DNA of 64,000 nt from Polynucleobacter sp. MG-Unter2-18 (GCF_018687675.1 NZ_CP061302.1:124001-188000); one strand, 5' to 3'. Positions 40,116 through 51,679 are shown, counted from the stretch's first letter. Numbers and translations: made by a program. The notes: generated by a model not told the origin, from the letters alone.

Positions 40116-41121
40116 TCAAAACATGCATATGCATTCCTGGGGCGAGCGCGTGAAGAGTGACCTCGCTCATTTGGATGTCAAATCATTAGGTCGAGTAGGC
40201 GTCTTGCTGGGTGGTCGCTCTGGTGAGCGAGAGATATCCTTAATGTCGGGTAATGGTGTATTGGAAGCCCTGCTCTCTAAGGGTGTTGATGCATATCCGT
40301 TTGATCCAGGTATACGCTGTCCAACCGAAATAGCAAATGAAAAATTCGATCGCGTATTTATCTCCTTACATGGACGTTATGGTGAGGATGGCACTATCCA
40401 GGGATTACTCGAGCTATTAGGCTTGCCTTACACCGGTAGTGGTGTGCTGGCTTCTGCATTGGCAATCGACAAAATTGCGACCAAGCTTGTTTGGCTTAGT
40501 AGCGGTCTCTCCACCCCTGAATTTCAAGAGCTTAAAGCTGACAGCGACTGGAATGCGGTAGTAAAGCATTTGGGCTTGCCATTAATTGTGAAGCCCGCAC
40601 ATGAAGGTTCGTCACTTGGTTTAACTAAAGTGAAATTCGCTGAAGAATTACCCGCTGCCTATAAGTTAGCCGCCGGGATGGATAAAAAGGTGATTGCAGA
40701 AACTTGTATTGTTGGTGACGAGTTGACTTGTCCGCTGGTTGGATTTGGTGCAAATGCTGAAGCCTTGCCTGTAATAAAAATCATTCCACCAGAAGCAAAC
40801 TACGATTTTCATAATAAGTATTTTTCCGATGAGACTAAATATCTATGTCCAACTGGGCTTACGGCAGAGGTAAATAAAGAAGTTCAAGAATTAGCTTTAG
40901 CTGCCTATCGTGCCCTTGGTTGCAAGACGTGGGGTCGCGCTGATGTGATGCTCGATCAAAAAACTGGCAAACCTTATCTCTTGGAGATGAATACATCCCC
41001 GGGAATGACTTCACACTCTTTGGTTCCGATGGCAGCAAAAGCAGCCGGTGTTGAGTATTCCGAATTAGTTCTTTGGGTCATTAGTCAAACTTTGCATAGC
41101 AAAGGGGCTACGCAAGCATGA
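40108..41121 (+). CDS. ddl: D-alanine:D-alanine ligase
   Basis: A 337-residue ATP-grasp enzyme that makes D-Ala-D-Ala for Mur[19 protein letters not shown] near the N-terminus, [26 protein letters not shown] and [14 protein letters not shown] near the C-terminus are the expected motifs. The DdlB-type position within the dcw cluster is standard. An upstream in-frame ATG at 40087 exists, but the start at 40108 reduces overlap with murC to 8 bases. A polar extension of about 25 residues precedes the family core. The stop overlaps ftsQ by 4 bases. Confidence 0.97.
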   Translation: MSNQNMHMHSWGERVKSDLAHLDVKSLGRVGVLLGGRSGEREISLMSGNGVLEALLSKGVDAYPFDPGIRCPTEIANEKFDRVFISLHGRYGEDGTIQGLLELLGLPYTGSGVLASALAIDKIATKLVWLSSGLSTPEFQELKADSDWNAVVKHLGLPLIVKPAHEGSSLGLTKVKFAEELPAAYKLAAGMDKKVIAETCIVGDELTCPLVGFGANAEALPVIKIIPPEANYDFHNKYFSDETKYLCPTGLTAEVNKEVQELALAAYRALGCKTWGRADVMLDQKTGKPYLLEMNTSPGMTSHSLVPMAAKAAGVEYSELVLWVISQTLHSKGATQA

Positions 41122-41984
41122 GTCGGATTAGCTTCTTCTTGAATGGTTGTGGTGAAGTGATTACTTCGCTGGCTTCCCCGATTTGGAATTATCCAGATCG
41201 GATGCAAAAGCTGAGCCGTTTCTTAATGCGCTGTTTCGCGGTCATGGTTTGCGTTGGAATTTTAGTATGGGTGAGTCAGCGCCCCGTCTTTGCTTTACGT
41301 CAAGTTGTCATTGAGCCAGTAGCTGGACAAACGCTCAAGCATATTAATAAACCGGTAGTCAAGCAGCAGGTTTTGGAAACAGTCCAAGGAAATTTTTTCA
41401 GCGTGAGGTTGGAGGATGTGAAGCGTGGGTTCGAGTCCATGCCTTGGGTGCGTCACGCTAACGTTCGCAGAGTTTGGCCCAACGGATTGATTGTGAGCAT
41501 TGAAGAACAAAAGCCATTTGGCACATGGGGCGGTGCCGAAAGTCACATTTTAATGAATACCCATGGCGAACTCTTTGCTGGACGTGTATCTGATGTAGGG
41601 GATGGCATTTCTTTGATTGATTTCTCGGGACCAGAAGATGCTAGCAAAGAGGTGATGCGCTTATATGAAAGAGCGAATGCTTGGTTTAAGCCTTGGAGTA
41701 CGGAAGTGAAAAGCTTAACTCTCTCTGATCGTTACGCTTGGAATGTGAAGTTGTCCAATGGCATGAAGGTGGAGTTTGGTCGGGATGAAGAAAATTCAGA
41801 CAAAACATTAACTGAAGATCGTGTGGCACGCCTTTTTAAGTATTGGCCGCAGGTTCAAGAGAAATGGGCTAATCGAGTAGATGCAATCGATCTGCGCTAT
41901 GCAAATGGTTTTGCAGTTCATCTTGCTTCAGCAAGTTTGAAAAAAAATGAAGTAGATGGGAAAAAAAGCGAGCAGAAGCAATGA
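41118..41984 (+). CDS. ftsQ: Cell division protein FtsQ
   Basis: A 288-residue bitopic division protein. A cytoplasmic tail of about 35 residues is followed by one membrane helix ([14 protein letters not shown]), a POTRA domain ([31 protein letters not shown] spans it) and the beta domain that binds FtsB and Fts[20 protein letters not shown] closes the POTRA. The C-terminal tail is lysine-rich. It overlaps ddl by 4 bases and is followed within 10 bases by ftsA. Confidence 0.95.
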   Translation: MSRISFFLNGCGEVITSLASPIWNYPDRMQKLSRFLMRCFAVMVCVGILVWVSQRPVFALRQVVIEPVAGQTLKHINKPVVKQQVLETVQGNFFSVRLEDVKRGFESMPWVRHANVRRVWPNGLIVSIEEQKPFGTWGGAESHILMNTHGELFAGRVSDVGDGISLIDFSGPEDASKEVMRLYERANAWFKPWSTEVKSLTLSDRYAWNVKLSNGMKVEFGRDEENSDKTLTEDRVARLFKYWPQVQEKWANRVDAIDLRYANGFAVHLASASLKKNEVDGKKSEQKQ

Positions 41985-41993
41985 GGAATGAGA

Positions 41994-43223
41994 ATGAGTA
42001 AAGACAACCGCGATTTATTGGTCGGACTAGATATTGGAACATCCAAGGTGGTTGCCTTGGTTGCTGAGCTAGCGGCTGATGGCCAATTTAACGTTGTTGG
42101 CGTTGGTCAAACTGCGTCTAAAGGTTTGAAGAAGGGTGTAGTTGTCAATATTGAAGCTACTGTTCAGTCTATTCAGAAAGCGCTTGAAGAGGCTGAAGTT
42201 ATGGCCGATCGCCAGATCGTGCAGGTCTTCACCGGCATTGCTGGAAATCACATTGTGAGTTTTAACTCCAGCGGTATGGTGGCAATACGTGATAAAGAAG
42301 TTAGCGCTGGCGATGTTGAGCGTGTTTTAGAGACTGCTAAAGCAATCAACATTCCAACGGATCAGCAAATTCTCCACATTCTTGTTCAGGAATTCATTAT
42401 TGATGGACAGGAAGATGTGCGTGAGCCTATTGGTATGAGCGGCTTGCGCCTCGAAGTGAAAGTACACATTGTTACTGGTGCTGTTAGTGCCGCACAAAAT
42501 ATTGTGAAGTGTGTACGTCGTTGTGGCTTAGAAGTAAATGATCTTATCTTGCAGCCGCTCGCATCTAGTTTGGCCGTATTAACTGAAGATGAAAAAGAGT
42601 TGGGCGTTGTCTTAGTAGACATTGGCGGCGGTACAACTGATATTGCGATTTACTGCCAAGGCTCTATTCGACATACTGCGGTAATTCCAATTGCGGGCGA
42701 TCAAATAACTAATGACATTGCCATGGCATTACGTACCCCAACTATTGATGCAGAAGATCTCAAGATTCAATATGGTATTGCTCGCCAAGATATGGCAGAT
42801 CCAGCCACCATGATTGATGTCCCAGGTGTTGGTGATCGAGAACCACGACCGATGTCAAAACAAGCTTTAGCTGCCGTGATCGAACCACGTGTTGAGGAGT
42901 TGTTCACTTTGGTACGGGGTGTAGTTCGTGATTCTGGTTACGAAGATATGGTGTCTTCAGGAATCGTCCTGACTGGTGGGACCACTTTAATGCCGGGGAT
43001 GGTTGAGCTTGCTGAGCAAGTCTTCTTACGTCCAGCGCGTATTGGTACCCCCGAGTACCGTGGCCATCTACATGAGGTTTTACGAAGCCCTCGCTTTGCT
43101 ACCAGTATCGGTTTATTGATGGAAGGCCAGGCGCAGTTGTTGCGTGGTCGTCGAGTATCGCAATCAGGCGCGTTGCAAAGTGTGATCTCGCGCATGAAGG
43201 AATGGTTCGCAGGAAATTTTTAA
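41994..43223 (+). CDS. ftsA: Cell division protein FtsA
   Basis: A 409-residue actin-fold protein that tethers FtsZ to the membrane. The phosphate-binding loops LVGLDIGTSKVVAL (N-terminus) and VLVDIGGGTTDIAIY (about 205-219) are present, and the C-terminal amphipathic helix (SVISRMKEWFAGNF) is the membrane anchor. A GAGGA ribosome-binding site at 41983-41987 is well spaced for the ATG at 41994 and too close for the ATG at 41988, so I use 41994. Confidence 0.97.
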   Translation: MSKDNRDLLVGLDIGTSKVVALVAELAADGQFNVVGVGQTASKGLKKGVVVNIEATVQSIQKALEEAEVMADRQIVQVFTGIAGNHIVSFNSSGMVAIRDKEVSAGDVERVLETAKAINIPTDQQILHILVQEFIIDGQEDVREPIGMSGLRLEVKVHIVTGAVSAAQNIVKCVRRCGLEVNDLILQPLASSLAVLTEDEKELGVVLVDIGGGTTDIAIYCQGSIRHTAVIPIAGDQITNDIAMALRTPTIDAEDLKIQYGIARQDMADPATMIDVPGVGDREPRPMSKQALAAVIEPRVEELFTLVRGVVRDSGYEDMVSSGIVLTGGTTLMPGMVELAEQVFLRPARIGTPEYRGHLHEVLRSPRFATSIGLLMEGQAQLLRGRRVSQSGALQSVISRMKEWFAGNF

Positions 43224-43268
43224 GTTTTTCGTCGTCGTCAATGTAGTACTTATTACCTAGGAGGGTAT

Positions 43269-44609
43269 ATGGAATTTGAAATGTTAGATCAAGAAACAGC
43301 TGGAAAAACCATTATTAAAGTGGTTGGAGTTGGTGGAGCAGGTGGTAATGCAGTTCAGCACATGATTCGTCGCGGTGTTAATGGCGTAGAGTTTATTTGC
43401 ATGAACACCGATGCTGGCGCTTTACAGCGTTCTGAGGCATCTGTGAATTTGCAACTAGGCTCTAGCGGACTCGGTGCTGGCGCAAAACCTGAAATCGGTG
43501 CAGCTTCCGCTGAAGAAGCGCGAGCCCGGATTGCAGATACATTACAAGGTGCACATATGGTGTTCATCACTGCTGGTATGGGTGGTGGCACAGGTACTGG
43601 TGCAGCGCCAATTGTTGCTCAAGTTGCTAAAGAAATGGGTATTTTGACTGTTGGCGTTATCAGCAAGCCATTTGATTTTGAGGGTGTTAAGCGTCTAAAG
43701 GTTGCAGAGAATGGCGCTACCGAACTCGAAGCTTATGTTGATTCATTGATCGTCGTTCTCAATGAAAAGCTCTTTGAAGTCATGGGTGAAGATGCAGAGT
43801 TTGATAAGGCATTTGCCTGTGCAGATGATGTATTACATAACGCGGTCTCAGGTATTGCAGAAATCATTAATGTGCAAGGTTTGATCAACGTCGACTTTGA
43901 GGACGTGAAAACAGTGATGGGCGAACAAGGCAAGGCGATGATGGGAACTGCAACAGTATCCGGCATGGATCGCGCACGCTTAGCTGCTGAAGCTGCAGTT
44001 GCTTCACCACTTCTCGAGGGTGTCGATTTATCTGGTGCACGTGGTGTATTGGTTAATATCACTGCTAGCCGTTCATTAAAATTGTCCGAAACTCGCGAAG
44101 TAATGGCGGCAATTCGTGGCTATGCTGCAGATGATGCTACTGTGATTTTCGGCACTGTTTATGACGAGAGCTTAGGTGATGCACTGCGTGTCACTGTTGT
44201 TGCTACTGGTTTGAACAACCCACAATCACGTCAACATCATCAACCAGAGGTAGTTTGGAGACAGGCTACTGGTACACATGATGCGATGCCAACAATGGCT
44301 GACTTAAATAGTTTTGCTCCAGCAAGCGCTTCAGCAGCAATCAGTAGAGTTAATTTAGATTCAGCTCCGATTACTAGTGCCGGTTTGGCAATGACGGGTA
44401 CAGGTAGTGCACCCTCGATAGCTTCTCAACCCGCATCTAGTAGTGTTGATTACAGTCAATATGATTTGCCACGTGTATTCCGTAGTTCACGGGAAGCTAC
44501 ACCAGCCCCTACTCTAGGTGCTGATAGCTCGCCACAGGCTAAAGCCATGTTGGACAAAGGGGCTGATTATTATGAAATCCCAGCTTTTTTACGTAAGCAA
44601 GCAGATTAA
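43269..44609 (+). CDS. ftsZ: Cell division GTPase FtsZ
   Basis: A 446-residue tubulin homologue that forms the division ring. The tubulin signature GGGTGTG is at 105-111, with [11 protein letters not shown] at the N-terminus and the T7 synergy loop [12 protein letters not shown] long low-complexity linker rich in Ser and Ala (about 325-425) leads to the conserved C-terminal peptide [12 protein letters not shown], which binds FtsA and ZipA-type partners. A strong GGAGG site precedes the start. The 45-base gap after ftsA is the largest between mraZ and ftsZ and may carry an internal promoter. Confidence 0.98.
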   Translation: MEFEMLDQETAGKTIIKVVGVGGAGGNAVQHMIRRGVNGVEFICMNTDAGALQRSEASVNLQLGSSGLGAGAKPEIGAASAEEARARIADTLQGAHMVFITAGMGGGTGTGAAPIVAQVAKEMGILTVGVISKPFDFEGVKRLKVAENGATELEAYVDSLIVVLNEKLFEVMGEDAEFDKAFACADDVLHNAVSGIAEIINVQGLINVDFEDVKTVMGEQGKAMMGTATVSGMDRARLAAEAAVASPLLEGVDLSGARGVLVNITASRSLKLSETREVMAAIRGYAADDATVIFGTVYDESLGDALRVTVVATGLNNPQSRQHHQPEVVWRQATGTHDAMPTMADLNSFAPASASAAISRVNLDSAPITSAGLAMTGTGSAPSIASQPASSSVDYSQYDLPRVFRSSREATPAPTLGADSSPQAKAMLDKGADYYEIPAFLRKQAD

Positions 44610-44639
44610 ATCACTGCTCAATACAATAGGTTCTGCAGA

Positions 44640-44690
44640 ATGCCAGCGCGGCGCCCCTCCGGACGACGAATCCCGCGCTAGCGTTGGCAT
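44640..44690. other. Strong GC-rich hairpin between ftsZ and prx
   Basis: ATGCCAGCGC (44640-44649) pairs with GCGTTGGCAT (44681-44690) with one G-U pair. After a small internal loop, GCGC (44651-44654) pairs with GCGC (44675-44678), around a 20-base loop that itself contains the palindrome TCCGGA. The stem is unusually GC-rich for this AT-rich genome and has no trailing T-run, so it is not a classic terminator. It could limit read-through, stabilise the ftsZ mRNA 3' end or be a dispersed repeat. Confidence 0.6.
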
Positions 44691-44720
44691 ACTCATGACA
44701 ACTATTTAATTGGAGAATTT

Positions 44721-45221
44721 ATGATTGCAGTCGGACAAAAGTTACCAAACGCCACACTTTATGAGTTTTTAGATGAAGCGAGTGAAGGTTGCGCCATTGG
44801 GCCAAACGCCTTTGAAGTTGAAAAACTCACTGCCGGTAAAAAGATAGTGATCTTTGCATTACCTGGTGCATTCACGCCAACTTGTTCAGCAAAGCATGTT
44901 CCTAGCTATGTTGAGCACTTTGATGCAATCAAAGCAAAGGGTGTTGATGAAATTTGGTGTATTTCTGTAAATGACCCATTTGTGATGGGTGCCTGGGGCC
45001 GAGATCAAAAGGTTGGCAAAAAGATTCGCATGTTTGGTGATGGTAGTGCTGAATTTACTAAGAAACTTGGCCTAGAGTTGGATTTAGTTGCTCGCGGTTT
45101 AGGTATTCGTTCAGATCGCTACGCTATGATTGTTGAAGATGGTGTTGTGACAACCTTGGATCGTGAAGCGCCTGGCAAATTTGAAGTAAGTGATGCCGCT
45201 TCTATTTTGAAAAAGCTTTAA
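44721..45221 (+). CDS. Peroxiredoxin, Prx5 type
   Basis: A 166-residue thiol peroxidase of the AhpC/TSA superfamily, Prx5 subgroup, which reduces hydroperoxides in the cytosol. The peroxidatic cysteine is C55 in LPGAFTPTCSAKHVP, and C80 (DEIWCISVND) is at the position usual for this group. WGRDQKVGKKIRMFGDGSAEF is typical of the Prx5 family. There is no fused glutaredoxin domain. It lies between ftsZ and lpxC, preceded by a GGAG site and by the hairpin at 44640-44690. Its place in the division cluster is known from related betaproteobacteria. Confidence 0.95.
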   Translation: MIAVGQKLPNATLYEFLDEASEGCAIGPNAFEVEKLTAGKKIVIFALPGAFTPTCSAKHVPSYVEHFDAIKAKGVDEIWCISVNDPFVMGAWGRDQKVGKKIRMFGDGSAEFTKKLGLELDLVARGLGIRSDRYAMIVEDGVVTTLDREAPGKFEVSDAASILKKL

Positions 45222-45248
45222 TAAATCATTCCTGAATTTAGATAAATC

Positions 45249-46163
45249 ATGATGAAGCAACGCACAATCGCTACCCCGATTAAAACCGTGGGAATTGGTT
45301 TGCACTCTGGGCGTAAGGTGACTTTGTCTATTAAGCCTGCACCAGTAAATTCAGGAATTGTATTTGTACGTGTAGATACCCCAGAGCAATCGGTTATACC
45401 GGCCACTGCTCTGGCGGTTTGCGATACCCGCCTGGCCTCTGTGATACAAAAGGATGGCGTGCGTGTCTCCACTGTGGAGCATTTACTTTCAGCCTGTGCG
45501 GGCTTGGGACTTGATAATTTATTCATCGAGCTCGATGGTGAAGAAGTACCCATCATGGATGGCAGCGCAGCCTCATTTTTATTCTTAATGGAGTCAGCTG
45601 GTATAGCTGAACAAGAAGCTTCTAGGCAGTTTGTGGTGATTAAAAAACCTATAGAAGTGAAGGAAGGTGACAAGCTTGCACGCCTAGAACCTTTCTTCGG
45701 GTTTAAGTTAGATTTCACTATTGATTTTAAACATCCGGCAGTTGATAAGACTGGCCAACGTTTTGTGGTGGACTTTGCTGAGCATGCTTATCGTAGTGAA
45801 ATTGGCCGTGCCCGAACCTTTGGTTTTGCTCACGAGGTTGAGGCCTTGCGAGAGATGGGTTTAGCGCGAGGTGGAAGTTTGGATAACGCGATTGTGCTCG
45901 ATGAGCATCGTATTCTCAATAACGAAGAGTTACGTTATGAAGATGAGTTCGTGCGTCATAAAATCTTAGATGCCATTGGCGACCTGTATTTAGTTGGGCA
46001 TCCAATTGTGGGCTCCTATGTTGCTGAAAAATCAGGGCATGCCTTAAACAACGCTCTCTTGCGTAAGCTTTTAGAAGATCCTAGCTCTTACGAAATTGTC
46101 AGTTTCCCCGAAAATAAGGCTCCGGCAGCCTATTCCAAAGAGAGTCAACCCCTCTTTTTCTAG
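45249..46163 (+). CDS. lpxC: UDP-3-O-acyl-N-acetylglucosamine deacetylase
   Basis: A 304-residue zinc deacetylase that catalyses the committed step of lipid A synthesis. [12 protein letters not shown] is the N-terminal signature; the zinc ligands lie in [12 protein letters not shown] and in [14 protein letters not shown], with a catalytic histidine further on in SGHALNN. The start could be either of the two adjacent ATGs at 45249 and 45252; neither has a strong ribosome-binding site. It is the last gene of the plus-strand dcw run and is convergent with dciA, with 2 bases between stops. Confidence 0.97.
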   Translation: MMKQRTIATPIKTVGIGLHSGRKVTLSIKPAPVNSGIVFVRVDTPEQSVIPATALAVCDTRLASVIQKDGVRVSTVEHLLSACAGLGLDNLFIELDGEEVPIMDGSAASFLFLMESAGIAEQEASRQFVVIKKPIEVKEGDKLARLEPFFGFKLDFTIDFKHPAVDKTGQRFVVDFAEHAYRSEIGRARTFGFAHEVEALREMGLARGGSLDNAIVLDEHRILNNEELRYEDEFVRHKILDAIGDLYLVGHPIVGSYVAEKSGHALNNALLRKLLEDPSSYEIVSFPENKAPAAYSKESQPLFF

Positions 46164-46165
46164 GT

Positions 46166-46669
46166 TTATTTAGGCTTGCTCTGAAGTAGGCGTTTAACAG
46201 CCTGATGTAGATCCGAATCAGGCGCCAATTTATCCAATAATGATTCCCAAGAGGCTCTTGCAACGGCATTAAAACCGGTCGGCTTTTGGCTAACTTGACG
46301 TCCCTCTCGTGGCTTGATTTCCCAGGCAGAGGGCGCCGGCTTTAGGCGTACCTTAATGCTGGTGCAGACAACTCCTTTTTTAGCTAACTCATTGATTAAA
46401 CTAGGTAAAACTTGCTGAAGACGGGTTGCAATACTCGCCCCGTTCACCAGTAAAAAGAGTTCGTTTTGAGCTCCAGAACGCCAACCAGCCTCAATTTTGG
46501 GAGCTAAATTTTCTAAATCTAGCTCGAATAGAGCGACTTTTAGAGCAATTTTGAGTTTAGCCAGATCTTCGGTCTTGACCAGAATGCTACCCAAGCCCTC
46601 TGACTCGCGTAAATACTCCAACCACTCATGGGCGGCTTTTGTGCGAACAGGTTTGGGAGCAAAGTTCAT
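46166..46669 (-). CDS. DUF721/DciA family protein
   Basis: A 167-residue protein (177 if a TTG start at 46699 is used) of the DUF721 family. Members known as DciA help load the replicative helicase in bacteria that lack DnaC, and this function is inferred here. The family core runs from about KTEDLAKLKIALK to GWRSGAQNELFLLVNGASIATRLQQVLP. The position between lpxC and secA is standard for betaproteobacteria. Neither start has a good ribosome-binding site. It is divergent from secA. Confidence 0.85.
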   Translation of the reverse strand: MNFAPKPVRTKAAHEWLEYLRESEGLGSILVKTEDLAKLKIALKVALFELDLENLAPKIEAGWRSGAQNELFLLVNGASIATRLQQVLPSLINELAKKGVVCTSIKVRLKPAPSAWEIKPREGRQVSQKPTGFNAVARASWESLLDKLAPDSDLHQAVKRLLQSKPK

Positions 46670-46723
46670 ATAAAAAGAGGATGCGGGTGATAAACTCAAG
46701 GTCTTAATTTACTTCAATATCCC

Positions 46724-49489
46724 ATGGTAATCGGTCTTCTTAAAACCCTGGTCGGCAGTCGTAACGACCGCCTCTTAAAACAGTATCGCAAAGTAGTTGC
46801 CAAAGTTAGCGCTTTCGAGCCTAGCATGCAAGCTTTGGATGATGCCGCACTGCAAGCAAAAACTGCTGAGTTCAAGTCACGTTTAGCTGCGGGTGAGTCA
46901 TTGGATGATATTGCTCCAGAAGCTTTTGCTGTAGTTCGTGAAGCAAGTACACGAGTGATGAAGATGCGCCATTTTGATGCGCAGATGATGGGTGGCCTTG
47001 CACTGCATCAAGGCAAGATTGCTGAAATGGGAACCGGCGAAGGCAAGACCTTAACCGCTACGCTCCCTGTCTATTTAAATGCCCTCACAGGTAATGGTGT
47101 TCACGTTATTACAGTAAATGATTACTTGGCTCAGCGCGATGCCGAGTGGATGTCAACGCTCTACAACTTCCTAGGCATGAAGGTTGGTGTGAATCTATCG
47201 CAAATGGATCACACCACTAAGCAAGAGGCTTATGCAGCTGACATTACCTACGGAACTAATAACGAATTTGGTTTTGATTACCTTCGTGACAATATGGTGC
47301 AAGACTTGGGTCAGCGTGTTCAGCGTGGCCTAGCCTATGCGATTGTTGACGAGGTAGACTCCATTTTGATTGATGAGGCACGTACCCCATTAATTATTTC
47401 TGGTCAGGCCGAAGATCATACTGATTTGTACATCAAGATCAATGCACTGCCCGCCTATTTAGAGCGTCAAATTGGCGAAGAGAAAGCGGATGGCACTGGT
47501 GTTGAAAAACCAGGCGACTACTGGGTTGATGAAAAGTCTAATCAAGTCTATTTAACAGAGCGCGGTCATGACAAGGCTGAGACAGTCTTAGTTGAGATTG
47601 GCGCCTTGAATGATGGCGACTCCTTGTACGCCCCACAAAATATTACTTTGATGCACCACGTTTACGCAGCACTGCGTGCGCATACACTCTACAACCGCGA
47701 TCAGCAATATGTTGTTCAAAATAATGAGGTCATCATTGTTGATGAGTTCACGGGACGCTTAATGCAGGGCCGTCGTTGGTCTGATGGTTTGCATCAAGCT
47801 GTAGAGGCAAAAGAAGGTGTGCAGATTCAGAATGAGAATCAGACGCTAGCCACCATCACTTTCCAGAACTACTTCCGTATGTACGGCAAGTTGGCTGGTA
47901 TGACAGGTACTGCTGATACTGAAGCTTATGAGTTCAAGGAAATCTATAGTCTTGAGACTGTAGTCATTCCTCCAAATCGTATTAGCCAAAGAAAAGATCG
48001 CCAAGATCAGATCTATAAGACATCGCGCGAGCGTTACGACGCAGTGATCAAGGATATTGAGGATTGTTACAAGCGTGGTCAGCCTGTCTTGGTAGGCACA
48101 ACTTCGATTGAGAACTCAGAGCTGATTGCAGGCTTGTTAGATCAACGCAAATTGCCGCATCAGGTCTTGAATGCGAAACAGCATGCTCGCGAAGCCGAGA
48201 TCATTGCTCAGGCTGGTAGACCAAAGATGATTACCATTGCTACTAATATGGCAGGTCGTGGAACAGACATTGTTTTGGGTGGTAACGTGGGTAAGCAGTC
48301 CTCTTTAATTGAGGCGGACACAGCTCTTTCAGATGCAGAAAAAGCGGGCAAGATTAAGATTTTGCAGGACGAATGGCAAAGCTTGCATGATCAAGTATTA
48401 GTTGCAGGTGGTTTGCACATTATTGGCACGGAGCGCCATGAGAGTCGTCGTATTGATAATCAGCTGCGTGGTCGCGCTGGTCGTCAGGGTGATCCAGGCT
48501 CCTCCCGCTTCTACCTTTCTTTAGATGATTCGCTTTTGCGTATTTTCGCTGGAGATCGTCTACGTGCAGTCATGGATCGCCTTAAGATGCCAGATGGTGA
48601 GCCAATTGAAGCGGGCATGGTCACTCGTTCCATTGAGTCAGCTCAGCGTAAAGTGGAAGGCCGTAACTTTGATATTCGTAAGCAATTGTTGGAGTACGAC
48701 GACGTTGCCAATGATCAGCGTAAAGAAACTTATCGCCTCAGAAATGAAGTATTAGAAAGTAGTGATGTTGGAGATCTGATTGCTAACTTGCGCGAAGATG
48801 TATTGCGCGGCATTTGCGCTCTATACATTCCTTTGGAGTCTATGGAAGAGCAGTGGGACTTGCTTGGCTTGGAAAAGGTATTGGCCAGCGACTGGGGCTT
48901 AACAGTTGATCTGAAAAATTGGGTTGAAAATGCTGCGTCTATGGACGATGAGCAAATTGTTGATCGTGTACTGGCGGCCGCAACAGAAACTTATGATGCA
49001 AAAGTAGAACTTTCTGGACGTACATCTTTCGCTGGCTTTGAGCGCTCGGTTTTGCTTTATAGCTTAGATACCCATTGGCGTGAACATTTAGCAGCCTTAG
49101 ACCATTTGCGCCAAGGCATCCATTTACGTGGCTATGCTCAAAAAGATCCAAAACAAGAATACCGCCGTGAAGCATTTGAGCTGTATGGTGAGTTGCTCAA
49201 TGTCATCAAGAATGATGTTGTGAAAAGCATTATGACGGTGCAGATTCGTAGTGCCAGTGAGTTAGATGAAGCCTCCGAGTCAATCAATGAGGATTTAGCC
49301 AAACTCTCAGATGTGCAATATCAGCATGCTGATACAGACCTTGAGGTGGCTGGATCAACTGGCGATCGTGGCGCAGCCATCGAAATTGCTCCAGCGCCAT
49401 TACGTGCTGGTCCTAAGGTAGGCCGCAATGATCCTTGTACCTGCGGAAGTGGTAAGAAATATAAGAACTGCTGCGGCGCGTTAAGTTAA
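46724..49489 (+). CDS. secA: Preprotein translocase ATPase SecA
   Basis: A 921-residue motor ATPase of the Sec pathway. The Walker [15 protein letters not shown] is near 103-116, with [15 protein letters not shown] as Walker B region and [20 protein letters not shown] in the second nucleotide-binding domain. The C-terminal SEC-C zinc motif ([13 protein letters not shown]) binds SecB and ribosomes. Length is typical of proteobacteria. The gene is separated from dciA by a short divergent spacer that must hold its promoter. Confidence 0.99.
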   Translation: MVIGLLKTLVGSRNDRLLKQYRKVVAKVSAFEPSMQALDDAALQAKTAEFKSRLAAGESLDDIAPEAFAVVREASTRVMKMRHFDAQMMGGLALHQGKIAEMGTGEGKTLTATLPVYLNALTGNGVHVITVNDYLAQRDAEWMSTLYNFLGMKVGVNLSQMDHTTKQEAYAADITYGTNNEFGFDYLRDNMVQDLGQRVQRGLAYAIVDEVDSILIDEARTPLIISGQAEDHTDLYIKINALPAYLERQIGEEKADGTGVEKPGDYWVDEKSNQVYLTERGHDKAETVLVEIGALNDGDSLYAPQNITLMHHVYAALRAHTLYNRDQQYVVQNNEVIIVDEFTGRLMQGRRWSDGLHQAVEAKEGVQIQNENQTLATITFQNYFRMYGKLAGMTGTADTEAYEFKEIYSLETVVIPPNRISQRKDRQDQIYKTSRERYDAVIKDIEDCYKRGQPVLVGTTSIENSELIAGLLDQRKLPHQVLNAKQHAREAEIIAQAGRPKMITIATNMAGRGTDIVLGGNVGKQSSLIEADTALSDAEKAGKIKILQDEWQSLHDQVLVAGGLHIIGTERHESRRIDNQLRGRAGRQGDPGSSRFYLSLDDSLLRIFAGDRLRAVMDRLKMPDGEPIEAGMVTRSIESAQRKVEGRNFDIRKQLLEYDDVANDQRKETYRLRNEVLESSDVGDLIANLREDVLRGICALYIPLESMEEQWDLLGLEKVLASDWGLTVDLKNWVENAASMDDEQIVDRVLAAATETYDAKVELSGRTSFAGFERSVLLYSLDTHWREHLAALDHLRQGIHLRGYAQKDPKQEYRREAFELYGELLNVIKNDVVKSIMTVQIRSASELDEASESINEDLAKLSDVQYQHADTDLEVAGSTGDRGAAIEIAPAPLRAGPKVGRNDPCTCGSGKKYKNCCGALS

Positions 49490-49558
49490 GCCAAATAGAA
49501 TCTAAAAGAGCTGTTAGACCCGGCAGTTCTGCAAGGCCTCATCTACAATTGTCAGACC

Positions 49559-50794
49559 ATGACAGTTAACCTACCACTCCCCCAAAAAGACCAACTAAAG
49601 CCTGTCAAAGGTTTTCAGATGGGCATCGCTGAAGCTGGAATCAAAAAAGCCAATCGCAAAGATTTATTGGTGATGACCTTAGTCCCTGGCTCACAAGTTG
49701 CCGGTGTTTTTACTTTAAATCGTTTCTGCGCTGCGCCGGTTCAGGTTTGCCGAGAGCATTTGGCTTTAGATGGTTCTAAAGGCGAGATTCGCGCTTTGGT
49801 GGTCAATACTGGTAATGCCAATGCAGGTACTGGTGAGCGAGGCATGCAAGATGCTTTAGCAACTTGTACTGAGTTAGCTAAAGAGCTCAAGATTAATTCA
49901 GAGCAAATTCTTCCGTTTTCAACGGGTGTGATTCTTGAACCGCTGCCAATTGATCGGTTGATTGCTGGATTGCCTAAGGCAGTCGCCAATCTAGGCGAAG
50001 ACCATTGGCTTGATGCGGCAGAAGCTATCATGACAACGGATACGCAGCCTAAGGCGACATCAGTAATAGTGCAGACTCCAGCTGGGCCTGTGACTATTAC
50101 CGGTATCTGTAAGGGCGCAGGAATGATTCACCCTAATATGGCAACTATGTTGGGATTCATCGCAACTGATGCTGGTTTTGCGCAGGGCCTACTTGCTGCC
50201 TTGACTCAAGAGGTTGCTGATCAATCATTTAACGTCATTACGATTGATGGTGATACTTCGACAAATGACTCATTCATCATCATGGCAACTGGTCAATCAG
50301 CCGTGCAGATTAAATCAGTGGATGATATTAGTTATGGCGTAGTTCGGACTGCGTTAATTGATCTCGCACGTAAGCTTGCTCAAATGATTGTGCGAGATGG
50401 TGAGGGCGCTACAAAATTCATTACGATTGATGTGCAAGGCGGCAAGACTGAAAAGGAGTGTCGTTTGGTAGCAGAGGCAATCGCCCACTCGCCTTTAGTA
50501 AAGACAGCCTTCTTTGCGAGTGACCCTAACTTAGGCCGTATTCTTGCTGCGATTGGCTACGCTGGCATTACTGATCTTGATGTGAGCCAAGTACAAATGT
50601 GGCTTGGAGATGTGTGGGTTGCCAAGAATGGTGGCCGCAATCCTGCTTACCAAGAGGCTGATGGCCAGAGAGTAATGCAGGCGCCAGAAATTACTATCAA
50701 GATTGATCTAGGTCGCGGATTAGCCCAGCAGACAATGTGGACTTGTGATCTATCGCATGACTACGTTTCCATTAATGCTGACTACCGCTCATAG
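49559..50794 (+). CDS. argJ: Bifunctional ornithine acetyltransferase/N-acetylglutamate synthase
   Basis: A 411-residue enzyme that transfers acetyl from N-acetylornithine to glutamate in arginine synthesis. It self-cleaves before the nucleophilic threonine T196 in [13 protein letters not shown] into alpha and beta chains. [11 protein letters not shown] and the oxyanion STGVI (121-125) are present. The protein may also use acetyl-CoA as acetyl donor, as bifunctional members do. It heads a run with a DUF815 ATPase and mutT. Confidence 0.97.
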   Translation: MTVNLPLPQKDQLKPVKGFQMGIAEAGIKKANRKDLLVMTLVPGSQVAGVFTLNRFCAAPVQVCREHLALDGSKGEIRALVVNTGNANAGTGERGMQDALATCTELAKELKINSEQILPFSTGVILEPLPIDRLIAGLPKAVANLGEDHWLDAAEAIMTTDTQPKATSVIVQTPAGPVTITGICKGAGMIHPNMATMLGFIATDAGFAQGLLAALTQEVADQSFNVITIDGDTSTNDSFIIMATGQSAVQIKSVDDISYGVVRTALIDLARKLAQMIVRDGEGATKFITIDVQGGKTEKECRLVAEAIAHSPLVKTAFFASDPNLGRILAAIGYAGITDLDVSQVQMWLGDVWVAKNGGRNPAYQEADGQRVMQAPEITIKIDLGRGLAQQTMWTCDLSHDYVSINADYRS

Positions 50795-50805
50795 GAATTC
50801 GTTAT

Positions 50806-51666
50806 ATGAATGAAAAATTAGAGCAACTCTTAAGTCATTTAGAAACGTTTCTGCCTAAAGTATTGACCGAAGAGCAGTGGAAATCTTCAACTGCTTTTAG
50901 ATGGCGTCGTCGCGATAGTATCTTTGGAAGCATTGGATTTTTGCAGCCAGTAAAGCATGTTGCTGATATCTCCTTTGAAGATCTAAAAAATATCGATCGT
51001 CAACGTGATGCAATTCGTGATAACACGAAAAATTTTATTCAGAAGAAGCCAGCTAATAATATTTTGTTAACGGGCGCACGTGGGACAGGAAAGTCGTCGC
51101 TCATCAAAGCCAGCTTGCATGAGTTTGCTAGCCAAGGCTTGCGCTTAGTTGAAGTTGAAAAAGAGCATCTAGCTGATTTGGCTGACATCACAGATTTATT
51201 GGCTGATCGGCCAGAGCGGTTCATTATTTTTTGTGATGACCTTTCATTTGAGGATGGTGAATCTGGTTATAAGGCGATGAAGTCGGCTTTGGATGGCTCT
51301 GTATCCGCTCAGGTAGACAATATTTTGATTTATGCCACTTCTAACCGACGCCATCTCTTGCCTGAATATATGAGGGACAACGAGGGTTATGTTCATGGTG
51401 ATGATGGAGAAATTCACCCTGGTGAAGTCGTAGAGGAAAAAATTTCTCTATCAGAGCGTTTTGGTTTATGGCTTTCTTTCTATCCACCAAAACAAGATGA
51501 GTATCTAGAAATTGTTGCCCATTGGTTACGCCATTTTGGTTTAAGTGATGCTCAGATTGAGGACGCTAGAGCCGAGGCATTGGTCTGGGCTTTAGAGCGT
51601 GGTTCGAGGTCTGGTCGTGTGGCTTGGCAGTTTGCGAAGCACTGGGCTGGTTCACATGCCGCTTAA
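50806..51666 (+). CDS. DUF815 family AAA ATPase
   Basis: A 286-residue P-loop protein of the DUF815 family. The Walker A GARGTGKSS is at 90-98 and the Walker B FIIFCDDLSFED at 139-150; arginine-rich segments follow (ATSNRRHLLPEYM). The N-terminal region of about 80 residues has FRWRRRDSIFGSIG. The cellular role is unknown. The conserved place between argJ and mutT in betaproteobacteria does not reveal it. The start is 11 bases after argJ and mutT begins 13 bases later, so it is likely co-transcribed. Confidence 0.93.
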   Translation: MNEKLEQLLSHLETFLPKVLTEEQWKSSTAFRWRRRDSIFGSIGFLQPVKHVADISFEDLKNIDRQRDAIRDNTKNFIQKKPANNILLTGARGTGKSSLIKASLHEFASQGLRLVEVEKEHLADLADITDLLADRPERFIIFCDDLSFEDGESGYKAMKSALDGSVSAQVDNILIYATSNRRHLLPEYMRDNEGYVHGDDGEIHPGEVVEEKISLSERFGLWLSFYPPKQDEYLEIVAHWLRHFGLSDAQIEDARAEALVWALERGSRSGRVAWQFAKHWAGSHAA

Positions 51667-51679
51667 TTACTGATGATGC

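Noticed and set aside
44518..44709. 63-codon frame spanning the ftsZ end and the hairpin
   Set aside because: Overlaps the conserved FtsZ C-terminal peptide in another phase and has no ribosome-binding site or recognisable domain.
45218..45718. 166-codon minus-strand frame opposite lpxC
   Set aside because: Serine- and threonine-rich antisense shadow; lpxC motifs are intact on the plus strand.
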